Of a DNA stretch of 64,000 nt, positions 22,041-30,870 are shown in pieces. Each line of letters opens with the position of its first letter. Position 1 is the stretch's first letter. The stretch comes from Candidatus Physcousia equi (GTDB lineage Bacteria; Bacteroidota; Bacteroidia; Bacteroidales; Bacteroidaceae): positions 31,087 through 95,086 of the forward strand of contig JAGHUD010000059.1 in NCBI GenBank assembly GCA_018065005.1, written 5' to 3'. The notes beneath the pieces were generated by a model. It was not told the DNA's origin and ran no database searches. It saw only the letters and a list, made by a program, of their open reading frames with translations. A program made the translations under genes and the position numbers.

Positions 22041-22700
22041 ATGAAGAGACACATTTACACCGCATTATACACGCTGCTGTTCTCTCTGTCCGCCACCGCA
22101 CAAGAGACACTCTTGCAGAAATACGAATACGCGCCTCAGGCCTACCAAGAGGTATACATCGACATGATCGAGCACAATCCCTGCCGCACCATCACCACCT
22201 CAAATGGGCAATATGTAGGTCAAGTAGACAGCAAAGGAGCCCTCTACGGCTACGGCATGTTCGTCAACAATGACGGTTCGCAAATCATCGGCCAGTTTCG
22301 CAATGGCAAACTACTCTTCGGCATCTCGCTCACCGCAACGCGCGCCAATGTGGGAGGTACGGATTACTACGCCTCCTACAGTCTGAACACCGGTTTCATG
22401 GAGTACATCTATCGCGGAGTCGACAAGCAATCCACCAATGCCGAGGGGCTCTACGACTACGCCTTCGTCTCGCAGAAGTTCACCAACGGCGACCAGTACA
22501 TCGGAGAGATCTACAAGCGGCAGCGCCACGGCTACGGTGTCTACTACTATGCCGACGGAAGCATCTGGTTCGGTCCCTACAACAACGGAGTCCGCAAGGG
22601 CTATGGTGTTTACATCAATGCCAAGAACGAACTCACGATAGGAGACTGGGATGGTGAAGATGTGCGCCGCAGCATACAAGTGAAGACATCCAAAAAGTAA
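22041..22700 (+). CDS. MORN repeat-containing exported protein
   Basis: YGYGMFVNNDGSQIIGQF, GDQYIGEIYKRQRHGYGVYYYADGSIWFG repeats; signal peptide. Confidence 0.85.
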   Translation: MKRHIYTALYTLLFSLSATAQETLLQKYEYAPQAYQEVYIDMIEHNPCRTITTSNGQYVGQVDSKGALYGYGMFVNNDGSQIIGQFRNGKLLFGISLTATRANVGGTDYYASYSLNTGFMEYIYRGVDKQSTNAEGLYDYAFVSQKFTNGDQYIGEIYKRQRHGYGVYYYADGSIWFGPYNNGVRKGYGVYINAKNELTIGDWDGEDVRRSIQVKTSKK

Positions 22701-22725
22701 ACCTGCAAGACACGCCATAAAACGG

Positions 22726-22763
22726 AATGGACAAGAGACGACACAGCCTCTTGTCCATTTTTT
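22726..22763. terminator. Terminator between convergent MORN and SPOR genes
   Basis: AATGGACAAGAG-N10-CTCTTGTCCATT followed by T-run. Confidence 0.85.
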
Positions 22764-22781
22764 GTTTCTGCTTGTTCCAGA

Positions 22782-23279
22782 TTACTTGAACACATTCACT
22801 TTGCTTCTGACGATGCTTGCACTGGTGAAAGCACCCGTGTTGCGAATCAAATGCAACATCTCGTTCGCTTCCTCACGCGTCTTATAGTCTCCCGCAGCAC
22901 AAATCCAGTGAGGCGAGTTGAAGTAGACATAAGCATTAACCGAAGGGAAGTGCGTCTTGAATTTACGTGCCCAGTTCTTCACCATCGTCTTGTCCTTGGC
23001 GGTATTTCCTGCCATGTAGATCTGCACGCGGTATCCCATGCCCTTATTGAAGCTACCACTCGTCTTTTCTGGATTGAGCACAGCATCCTGCAATTTGGTA
23101 TGTGCGCTGTCCTTCGAGAGCGTCATGGGGCCGTTCACCAGTTCTTCCATTTCTATGTCCTGATGAACAATCACGGCAGCCCCCTTTCCGTTCTGTTGTT
23201 TGAGTTTGTCGGTATACTTCTCCTGAGCGATCGCACAGAGAGGCATCATAAGAAGCAGTAGAAGGTAAAATCTCTTCAT
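22782..23279 (-). CDS. SPOR domain-containing exported protein
   Basis: GYRVQIYMAGNTAKDKTMVKNWARKFKTHFPSVNAYVYFNSPHWICAAGDYKTREEA; signal peptide. Confidence 0.85.
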   Translation of the reverse strand: MKRFYLLLLLMMPLCAIAQEKYTDKLKQQNGKGAAVIVHQDIEMEELVNGPMTLSKDSAHTKLQDAVLNPEKTSGSFNKGMGYRVQIYMAGNTAKDKTMVKNWARKFKTHFPSVNAYVYFNSPHWICAAGDYKTREEANEMLHLIRNTGAFTSASIVRSKVNVFK

Positions 23280-23371
23280 TGTTTGGTTGTTTGTATCAAA
23301 GATACGGGTTGGGAGAGCGCGGCTAAGAAGATCCAGCCCTCCCCCAACCTATTTAATCAGCAAAGTGTGGA

Positions 23372-24130
23372 TTAGTTCCAAGCATCGATGATGCCCTTGA
23401 AGTCGGCGCACTTGAGCGCAGCACCACCGATGAGACCGCCGTCAACGTCGGGCTTAGAGAAGATCTCCTTAGCGTTGCTGGGCTTGCAGCTGCCACCATA
23501 GAGGATAGAGATTTCCTCAGCAGCCTGCTCGCCGAAGTTACCAGCAATGCAACCACGGATGAAGGCGTGCATGTCCTGAGCCTGTTCTGCCGTAGCGGTC
23601 TTGCCCGTACCGATAGCCCAAACGGGTTCGTAGGCGAGGATGACATTTGAGAGTTCCTCAGCAGTGAGGTCGAAGAGGCTGTCAGCGAGCTGTGCACCCA
23701 CCACCTCATTCTGCTTGTTTGCCTCACGCTCTTCGAGCACCTCACCGATGCAGAAGATCACCTTCAGTCCGTTAGCCAACGCAAGCTTGGTCTTCTCCTT
23801 CAAGATTTCAGCCGTTTCGCCATAGTAAGCACGACGCTCGCTGTGACCGAGGATGACGTACTGAGCGCCCGTGCTCTTCACCTGAGCAGCGCTAACTTCA
23901 CCCGTATAGGCACCCTTCTCCTTGTCAGCGCAGTTCTCAGCACCGAGACCGATCACCGTACCTTCCGTGATGCCGGCAACGGTAGCGAGGTGGATAAAGG
24001 GAGTGCAGATGATGACGTCGCAGTTAGGCTTTTCCTGTGCGAGTGCTTCCTTGAGTTCGTTTGCGAGAGCAACACCCTCCTGCAGGTTGAGGTTCATTTT
24101 CCAGTTACCTGCAACAATTTTCTTTCTCAT
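23372..24130 (-). CDS. tpiA: Triosephosphate isomerase
   Basis: [51 protein letters not shown]. Confidence 0.98.
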   Translation of the reverse strand: MRKKIVAGNWKMNLNLQEGVALANELKEALAQEKPNCDVIICTPFIHLATVAGITEGTVIGLGAENCADKEKGAYTGEVSAAQVKSTGAQYVILGHSERRAYYGETAEILKEKTKLALANGLKVIFCIGEVLEEREANKQNEVVGAQLADSLFDLTAEELSNVILAYEPVWAIGTGKTATAEQAQDMHAFIRGCIAGNFGEQAAEEISILYGGSCKPSNAKEIFSKPDVDGGLIGGAALKCADFKGIIDAWN

Positions 24131-24173
24131 TGTCTTTTTTTGATTTTAAAGAGTTAAACAATATATATTGTCG

Positions 24174-25484
24174 TTATTCTACGTTTTCTTTATCCTGCAG
24201 AATATGCTTTCTGCGTTTTCTTCTACGGTTGAGCAAAATGGTCACCCACCACCAGATACGGTCGAGGAAAGTGACAACGACCAGTGGTATGATGAACCAC
24301 AGGAGCAAGCGCAGCGAACGTTTAGCGTTGCCCGCCTCCTGCTCCTCGATGATGCCCGTTTCCGGTATGCGAGGCGACTCCTCATTGAGTTCGGGCATGT
24401 CGGTGTAGGGCCATTTGGCGCGCACGGTGCCCTCCTCCAGCAGCAGCAGTCCCGGATTGCTTCTCACCATGGTCTTCAGCGTCAGTTCGTCCGTGTGACA
24501 GATGGGATATTCGGCACCTGTCAGGTCCATCCACCTCTTGATGTCTTCCTCGCTGCTGCTCGTGAGCATATAGAAGAGATAGTCGTGTGCCACGCAATAG
24601 TCATAGATGTTGTTATAGGCATCCATGTGACCATCGTTCGCCTCTCTGAGCGACGGAGCCGCCAGGAGGAACACATATCCACGGTGCGCCAACACTCCTT
24701 CGGTGATGTCGTCTCCTTCGGGCAGAAGAAACATCTGAAAGTTGTCGATCTCAGGTTTCTCCACCTCGCCTATCTGCTCTGTTTTCGAATCAACAAACAC
24801 CCAGGTGGAATCCGGATAATCCTCAAGCGAGAACCACCGCTGCTCACCGTCCTTCTCCATCAGGAAGGTCGTCACGAACTTAGCATCATCGCTTGTCTGC
24901 ATCAGCGAAGGCAGATGATTGCCCACTCGGAAGGGGCGGAAGTCCACCACGGGAAGTTTCCACAGTGCATGCAATGCCACACCCAGCGCAAAGAGTTGCG
25001 CAAAGATGAGCACGATCCACTGCCTTCCTTCGCTGATGATGCGAAGTTCGAGTTTGTGATAGCGACAAATGACGAGCACCGCCAGCAGAAGCACAATGTT
25101 CTTCCAGAACGTCTGCCAGTTAGAGAGCACCACCGCATCGCCGAAACAGCCACAATCAGAGATAGGGTTGGCAATGGCGAGCCACAGGGTGATGAGGGTG
25201 AAGACGGCAGTGAAAGCCAGGGCAATGCGTGAGGTAGCCTTTCGGTAGATGCCGAAGAGCGTGCAAAACCCGATTCTGAATTCAAAGACCGCTAATGCAA
25301 TGGAGAGGATGAGCGCCACCATCGACGGCATCAGATGTTCCACATGCAAGGCAGTGGCATAATCCTGAAGTTTGTATTCGGTGCCATGTGGGTCTATGAC
25401 CTTGGTGATGCCCGAAAAGATAAATGCCACAGCCACGAGCAAGCGACAAATATTCACCCCTATCCACTGCAGTTTTCCTTTCAT
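24174..25484 (-). CDS. DoxX-like / BT_3928-type membrane protein
   Basis: N-terminal DoxX/MauE-like TM domain (VAFIFSGITKVIDPHGTEYKLQDY); operonic with DUF1599 and tpiA. Confidence 0.8.
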   Translation of the reverse strand: MKGKLQWIGVNICRLLVAVAFIFSGITKVIDPHGTEYKLQDYATALHVEHLMPSMVALILSIALAVFEFRIGFCTLFGIYRKATSRIALAFTAVFTLITLWLAIANPISDCGCFGDAVVLSNWQTFWKNIVLLLAVLVICRYHKLELRIISEGRQWIVLIFAQLFALGVALHALWKLPVVDFRPFRVGNHLPSLMQTSDDAKFVTTFLMEKDGEQRWFSLEDYPDSTWVFVDSKTEQIGEVEKPEIDNFQMFLLPEGDDITEGVLAHRGYVFLLAAPSLREANDGHMDAYNNIYDYCVAHDYLFYMLTSSSEEDIKRWMDLTGAEYPICHTDELTLKTMVRSNPGLLLLEEGTVRAKWPYTDMPELNEESPRIPETGIIEEQEAGNAKRSLRLLLWFIIPLVVVTFLDRIWWWVTILLNRRRKRRKHILQDKENVE

Positions 25485-26029
25485 GCCTCAGCCTGTTCGT
25501 TCAGTTTGATGACGCCAAATGCAGCATAGTTGAGCATATCCATGTAGTTGGCGTCAATGCCCTCCGACACGAGTGTGCTGCCTTCCAGTTCTTCAATCTG
25601 TTTCGTGCGGAAGATTTTCATGAGGATGAGGTCGGTGTAGCTGCTGATGCGCATGGAGCGCCACGCCTCATCGTAGTCGTGATTCTTGCGCAGCATCAGT
25701 TGCAGGGCATCCTTGGCATGTCGGTCGTATGCCTCCATTGCCTCCTCCAAGGTCATATCATCTCCTTGATCAGCATATCCGAGTTCGAGTTGAATGAGTC
25801 CGATGATGGCGTAGTTGATGATGCCGACGAACTCAGGTCTGATGCCTTCGTCCACCATCGTCACCCCCTTCACCTCGATGCTGCGAATACGATTTGCCTT
25901 GATAAAGATTTGGTCGGTGACGCTGGACGTACGCATAATGCGCCATGCGGCTCCGTAGTCGTGTAGTTTCTTTTCGAAGAGCGCCCTGCACTCCTTCATC
26001 ACCTCCAGGAATTGTTCTTCCGTCTGCAT
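25481..26029 (-). CDS. DUF1599 domain protein (two tandem copies)
   Basis: Internal repeat KKLHDYGAAWRIMRTSSVTDQIFIKANRIRSIE / RKNHDYDEAWRSMRISSYTDLILMKIFRTKQIE; start trimmed to MQTEEQFLEV. Confidence 0.85.
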   Translation of the reverse strand: MQTEEQFLEVMKECRALFEKKLHDYGAAWRIMRTSSVTDQIFIKANRIRSIEVKGVTMVDEGIRPEFVGIINYAIIGLIQLELGYADQGDDMTLEEAMEAYDRHAKDALQLMLRKNHDYDEAWRSMRISSYTDLILMKIFRTKQIEELEGSTLVSEGIDANYMDMLNYAAFGVIKLNEQAEA

Positions 26030-26063
26030 GTGTGTGTGTGAGCAAATGATGTGTTTGATTAAC

Positions 26064-26990
26064 TTAGGAACAACGAATCGCTTGCCCAACTCTGAGGTTA
26101 GCATTTTCCTTGATCAGGTTGAGGCGGCAGAGCTCCTGCACGGTCATACCATGCTTTTTGGCGATAGCCGTCAGCGTGTCACCCTTCTTCACGAGGTAGG
26201 TCTTGGAGGGTCGCTTGACAGGAGCCGATTGTTCGCTGCGCTTGGGCGCCTCATCATTGGCGGCAACGGGCGCCTTGGCACGTGCATTTCCCGCCAATGT
26301 TCCTTTTGCGTTCTTGCGGTAGACATAGTAGTCTGCTCTGACGTCCTGTGCCGCAAAGTCGATGAGCTGCTCGGGGTCGATAAATTCGCCGAGGAAACGA
26401 GTCTCGAAGTGCAAGTGGCTACCCGTAGATCGTCCTGTGTTTCCTCCGAGGCCAATGGGTTCGCCAGCCTTGACCGTTTGGTTTTCACGCACGAGATGCT
26501 TCGACATGTGGCCATAGACCGTTTCGAGTCCGTTGTCGTGTCTGATGATGACATAATTGCCATATCCTCGTCCCTCGTATGCCACCACGCGAATCTTGCC
26601 GTTGAAGGCAGCGCGCACGGTGTCGCCGGTGTAGAGTTTGATGTCCGTGCCGTAGTGGTTGCGCCCGAACTGGCGTCGATAGCCATAATGGCTGGTCACG
26701 AGTCGGCTGTCGCATGGTGCATGGAATTGGCGCAGGTCAATGGTGTACTCGTTGGGCTTCTTCACGTCATAGCTCTTGGCATACTGGTTGTTCCACTCAG
26801 GATAGAGTTCCATGCCGGGATTGGTCAAGTTGAACTCCTGAATGGGCGTGATGCGAAAGAGCGAGATGGAGTCGAGCGCGCGGATGTGTCGGTCGGCAGG
26901 CACATGATCTGCCAACAAGTCTTGTGCCTGGGCGCAGAGGCTTGTTGCCGTGAGCGCTAAGCAAGCGAGAACTGTTCTTATTGTATTCAT
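26064..26990 (-). CDS. M23 family metallopeptidase with C-terminal LysM
   Basis: HYGTDIKLYTGDTVRAAFNGKIRVV, VYGHMSKHLV, GSHLHFETRF; C-terminal LysM; signal peptide. Confidence 0.92.
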   Translation of the reverse strand: MNTIRTVLACLALTATSLCAQAQDLLADHVPADRHIRALDSISLFRITPIQEFNLTNPGMELYPEWNNQYAKSYDVKKPNEYTIDLRQFHAPCDSRLVTSHYGYRRQFGRNHYGTDIKLYTGDTVRAAFNGKIRVVAYEGRGYGNYVIIRHDNGLETVYGHMSKHLVRENQTVKAGEPIGLGGNTGRSTGSHLHFETRFLGEFIDPEQLIDFAAQDVRADYYVYRKNAKGTLAGNARAKAPVAANDEAPKRSEQSAPVKRPSKTYLVKKGDTLTAIAKKHGMTVQELCRLNLIKENANLRVGQAIRCS

Positions 26991-27058
26991 TTGGCTGTTA
27001 TGGGGTTGGTGGGTTGTTGCTGTAAGTCGTATGGTTCGTCATGAAGGCTCGCCGGGGG

Positions 27059-27532
27059 TTACTCGTTGCGGTTGTACTCATCGGGCGCATAGAGGCGGTC
27101 GAGGTTCGTGTTGCCGAAGTCGAAGATCTCTCCATCCTTGAAGAAGCGCTTCAATTCGTCATAGGCAGTGTGTGGTCCATCGCTGGCATGCACTACATTT
27201 TGCTGGTTGCTCACGCAATAGTCACCACGGATGGTGCCTGGGGCTGCGTTTCGGCCGTTGGTGGTGCCAGCCATCATGCGCACCACTCGGATGGCGTCGA
27301 CGCCTTCGATGGCAAGTGCCACAACGGGCGTGATGGTCATGCTCTCCTTGAGCGACTTGAAGAAGGGTTTCTCCGTGAGGTGTGAATAGTGCTCATCGAG
27401 GATTTCGTCGTTGAGCTGCATCATCTTCATGCCAACAATGCGGAGACCGCGTTTCTCAAAACGGTTGATGATTTCGCCCATGAGCTGACGCTGGATGATG
27501 CCAGGCTTGAGCAGTACGAGTGTTCTTTCCAT
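27059..27532 (-). CDS. ndk: Nucleoside diphosphate kinase
   Basis: MERTLVLLKPGIIQRQLMGEIINRFEKRGL, GTTNGRNAAPGTIRGDY, NVVHASDG. Confidence 0.96.
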   Translation of the reverse strand: MERTLVLLKPGIIQRQLMGEIINRFEKRGLRIVGMKMMQLNDEILDEHYSHLTEKPFFKSLKESMTITPVVALAIEGVDAIRVVRMMAGTTNGRNAAPGTIRGDYCVSNQQNVVHASDGPHTAYDELKRFFKDGEIFDFGNTNLDRLYAPDEYNRNE

Positions 27533-27573
27533 AGTGTTAAACGGATTTCATATATTATTATGTATTTCGCGTG

Positions 27574-27581
27574 CAAAGATA
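27574..27581 (-). promoter_or_regulatory. -7 box (TATCTTTG) upstream of ndk
   Basis: Reverse complement of caaagata, within a 22-bp block identical to the glyS upstream region. Confidence 0.55.
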
Positions 27582-27677
27582 CAAAAAAACTGCGAAAAAA
27601 ATGATTTTCGTCACATTTTTTAACTTCGTTTTGTTGTGATTTCACTCAATTACAAAAAAAATGTATAACTTTGTAGC

Positions 27678-28745
27678 ATGTTATTAGTTTTCTTCTTCCG
27701 CGGAGCTTGTTTTTTCATGTTCTGCTCCATTGCCTTCATTGCCTATGCCACCCGAAGCCCAAGGTCACCCTATCGCGATGCCTTCGGGTGGGTCAACTTT
27801 ATCTGCGCCTTGCAGATCATTTTTGGCATCTCCAAGCACATCTTCCCCGACTGCGGTCTGCTGCGTAACGATGTGCTCATAGCCACTGTCGATGCCACCG
27901 TCATCCCCTTCATGTTGCTCGAAGCGGAAGCCATATACCGACAAAGTCTCAAGGAACTCACCTGGCGACAACGATGGACTAAGTTGCTCCTTCAGGAGGT
28001 CCCTTTCTTGGCGCTTATCGTCACGACCATCTGCTACGATGGGCAGCACAGCCTCATCCTTCTTTGTGCCTATGCCCTACCCTTCACCTTGTATTCCTTT
28101 GTGCGCGTGCACTTCCGCCTCAAGGAATACGAGCGCATCATCTCCTACACAAGCAACCAGCGCAACCGCAGTGTGAAATGGGTGAAATGGGTCATCACCT
28201 CCAACCTGCTCATCATATTCACCTACTCGATTCTCTTCCCCTTCTTCCGCGAATTTCATTACCTCCCACTCGTCATCTACTTCTTGCTCAACATCGCCCT
28301 CACCTGCACCCACGCCTATTTCATCTATCAGCAACGACCTGAGAAAACGCGTGAAATCAGGATGATACAAAGCGTCATCACGAAAGAGAAAAAGGACATA
28401 GAAGAGAAGTTGCGCCAGGTGTCACAACTGAGCGAGGAACTGGAGGAGAATGCTAAAAAAATCAAAAGAAAGGCAGACATCAAAGAATACACGGACGCCT
28501 TCATGCTGCAGCATCCGCATTTCTGCAAACGCCTCGACCGCGTTGCCACACACAAACTGACGAAGCATGACCACCTCTTGTGCATGCTCATCTACGACAA
28601 CCACAAAATCCCGGACATTGCCCACATGGTGGGCGTCAACAGCAAGAGCGTGGAGATGGCGCGTAGCCGTCTGCGCAAAAAACTGGAGTTGGACAGTTCG
28701 ACGAACCTCCAACGCCACATCACCAGCATCACCGATGCCGACTAA
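27678..28745 (+). CDS. Membrane-anchored one-component regulator: multi-TM N-terminus, coiled coil, C-terminal LuxR-like HTH
   Basis: About 6-7 hydrophobic segments, EKKDIEEKLRQVSQLSEELEE coiled coil, LTKHDHLLCMLIYDNHKIPDIAHMVGVNSKSVEMARSRLRKKLEL HTH. Confidence 0.75.
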   Translation: MLLVFFFRGACFFMFCSIAFIAYATRSPRSPYRDAFGWVNFICALQIIFGISKHIFPDCGLLRNDVLIATVDATVIPFMLLEAEAIYRQSLKELTWRQRWTKLLLQEVPFLALIVTTICYDGQHSLILLCAYALPFTLYSFVRVHFRLKEYERIISYTSNQRNRSVKWVKWVITSNLLIIFTYSILFPFFREFHYLPLVIYFLLNIALTCTHAYFIYQQRPEKTREIRMIQSVITKEKKDIEEKLRQVSQLSEELEENAKKIKRKADIKEYTDAFMLQHPHFCKRLDRVATHKLTKHDHLLCMLIYDNHKIPDIAHMVGVNSKSVEMARSRLRKKLELDSSTNLQRHITSITDAD

Positions 28746-29060
28746 GACATCCGTCGCAGATGGAAACATCCGGTCTCGCTGCCCTTCATGAACTGACGGT
28801 TGTTGGAGCGGGTGTATGTCCCGCCATTTGTCAAGATTTCAGAAAGTGCGGGTAGGCTGCACTCCTGCTCGTGGCAACCGACTTCATCAGCCATGACAGC
28901 CCGCTGCGTTGGGCTCCCGGCTCCACCGCCGAGCAGAAGAAAGCTGGTTCCACACGCCTTCGTGCCGGTGGTTTGGGCAAGCTCCGATGTATCAAACCTT
29001 TCCCTTTCATTATCAGCATTTTCGCGAGCATCAATTTGGAGCAGTGCGTAGGGTGATTTT
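28742..29060 (-). pseudogene. Possible 3' remnant of a molybdopterin oxidoreductase-like gene
   Basis: Frame reads ...ADEVGCHEQECSLPALSEILTNGGTYTRSNNRQFMKGSETG..., resembling the LPA..x..GTYTNSExR segment of NuoG/Fdh-type proteins; no valid 5' end, since upstream is the palindrome array. Confidence 0.3.
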
Positions 29061-29163
29061 TTTCTGCTCGAGAAACCGAAAGTTTCTGCTCGAGAAACTG
29101 ACAATTTCTGCTGCAGAAACTTTCGGTTTCCGCTGCAGAAAAAATTATTTTCTGCAGCGAAAC
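29061..29163. repeat. Palindromic array A: five units at exact 22-bp period
   Basis: TTTCTGCTCGAGAAAC / TTTCTGCTGCAGAAAC variants starting at 29061, 29083, 29105, 29127, 29149. Confidence 0.93.
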
Positions 29164-29279
29164 TTTTTTGTGCCTGCGCAGACGATTGTGGATGTGTGGT
29201 CGAGAAACGATCGCGAGGCGCACGAAGAGAGCACGTCGGGCGTTGGTGTTTGTAAAAATTCTTTACTTCGCAGCCCCCC

Positions 29280-30503
29280 CTACTCCTTTACCCGTACAAG
29301 AGCACTCACCACAAAGGTGACGAGGCAGGATGCCGAAACCCAAATGAAGAATCCTGCAAAGCCAAACGTATCCGCCAGTTCGCCCGCGAACATGCCAGGC
29401 AGCATCATGCCCAATGCCTGCAAAGCCGTGCAGAGCGAAAACACACTGGTGCTGCGTTCGCCACGCGAAAAATAGACCATGAAGAGAGAATAGGCTGTGA
29501 AGCCAAAGCCATAACCCAACTGTTCGAGCGCCACGCCCGCATAGACGGGGAGCAGGCTGGTCGGTTGATAGAGGGCAAAATAGACGTAGACAAGATCGGG
29601 AATGCTGATGGCGACGACCATAGGCCACCACCATCGACGAAGACCGTGGCGCGATACAAGTATGCCACCCAACACACCGCCCAGAAGAAGGGCGACGGTG
29701 CCCAAAGTGCCATAGATGATGCCTATGTCTTGCGTGCCAAGCGACATGCCTCCCTCCTCAAGGGGGCGCAGCATGAAGGGTTGAGCCATCTTTGCCAACT
29801 GCGCCTCGGGAAAGCGGAAAAGAAGCATGAAGAGGAGGGCAGAAACGAGATGCGGCTTCGCAGCGAAGGCTCGGAAGGTGTCGGCAAAAGCTGACTTTGT
29901 CTTAGGGGCACGAGCCTGTTCCACCTTGGGGGTCGTCCACGCATGCCAAATGCCGAGCAGAACCATCAGGACAGCGGTGACACCGAGCGTCAGCCCCCAT
30001 GCAGGCGCTACCCCATGGCTCCGCTCCAGATGGCCTGCCAGAATGACGAGGACGCCCTGACAGAAAATCATGCCCACACGATAGAACGTGCTGCGAATGC
30101 CCACATAGAGCGCCTGCTGTTTCTCGTCGAGCCCAAGGATGTAGAAACCGTCGGCTGCAATGTCGTGCGTAGCACTCGAAAACGCCATGAGCCAAAAGAA
30201 CACGAGCGAGCCTGTGAGCCACCACGAGGTCTGCAGGGTGAGCGCTACGCTGGCAAGCGACGCGCCGACGAGCAACTGCATACTGATGATCCACCAACGC
30301 TTGGTGCGCAGGGCATCGACGAGCGGACTCCATAGTGGCTTGATGACCCAAGGCAGATAGAGCCAGCCGGTGTAGAAAGTAAGTTCTGCATTGCTGAGCT
30401 TGAGGTTGGTGTAGATGATGACGCTGAGTGTCATCACCATCATATAGGGTATGGCTTCGGTGAAATAGAGCGTGGGCACCCACGCATAGGGACGGTTCTT
30501 CAT
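29280..30503 (-). CDS. MFS transporter, AmpG-like
   Basis: PYAWVPTLYFTEAIPYMMVMTLSVIIYTNLKLSNAELTFYTGWLYLPWVIKPLWSPLVD is AmpG-type; 12 TM. Confidence 0.85.
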   Translation of the reverse strand: MKNRPYAWVPTLYFTEAIPYMMVMTLSVIIYTNLKLSNAELTFYTGWLYLPWVIKPLWSPLVDALRTKRWWIISMQLLVGASLASVALTLQTSWWLTGSLVFFWLMAFSSATHDIAADGFYILGLDEKQQALYVGIRSTFYRVGMIFCQGVLVILAGHLERSHGVAPAWGLTLGVTAVLMVLLGIWHAWTTPKVEQARAPKTKSAFADTFRAFAAKPHLVSALLFMLLFRFPEAQLAKMAQPFMLRPLEEGGMSLGTQDIGIIYGTLGTVALLLGGVLGGILVSRHGLRRWWWPMVVAISIPDLVYVYFALYQPTSLLPVYAGVALEQLGYGFGFTAYSLFMVYFSRGERSTSVFSLCTALQALGMMLPGMFAGELADTFGFAGFFIWVSASCLVTFVVSALVRVKE

Positions 30504-30528
30504 ATCGTTAGCACTTTAAGAAAGCAAA

Positions 30529-30556
30529 AAAAGGCAACCGTTTCTGGTTGCCTTTT
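30529..30556 (-). terminator. Terminator downstream of tRNA-Met
   Basis: AAAAGGCAACC-gtttct-GGTTGCCTTTT with A/T run on the minus-strand 3' side. Confidence 0.85.
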
Positions 30557-30557
30557 G

Positions 30558-30631
30558 TAGCGGGGCCGGGGATTGAACCCGGGACCTCATGATTATGAAT
30601 CGTGCGCTCTAACCAGCTGAGCTACCCCGCC
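30558..30631 (-). tRNA. tRNA-Met (anticodon CAT)
   Basis: Minus strand GGCGGGGTAGCTCAGCTGGTTAGAGCGCACGATTCATAATCATGAGGTCCCGGGTTCAATCCCCGGCCCCGCTA; anticodon loop TTCATAA. An Ile2 (k2C) tRNA cannot be fully excluded. Confidence 0.92.
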
Positions 30632-30761
30632 ATCTTTTCGTTTGCGAGTGCAAAGGTAGAACATTTTTTTGTACCGTGCAAGAAATCTCGGCTTTTTTTT
30701 CAAGAAAAATGAAAAATTGACCTACAAAGCCCCTAAAACACCACAAAAAGTGGGCACCGAC

Positions 30762-30792
30762 TTTGATATTTCGACTTTTCTTCGTAACTTTG
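30762..30792 (+). promoter_or_regulatory. Bacteroidetes-type promoter upstream of the LptG-like gene
   Basis: TTTG (30762-30765)-N19-TAACTTTG (30785-30792). Confidence 0.7.
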
Positions 30793-30870
30793 CATAAATT
30801 TTTTGAGGGGCACAACAGCAAGGAGCCATCCACCTCTTAAATTCTATATTTTTTTATTTATACGCGCGCG

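Noticed and set aside
24168-25232. 354-aa plus-strand ORF
   Set aside because: Antisense to the DoxX-like membrane gene; histidine- and arginine-rich shadow frame.
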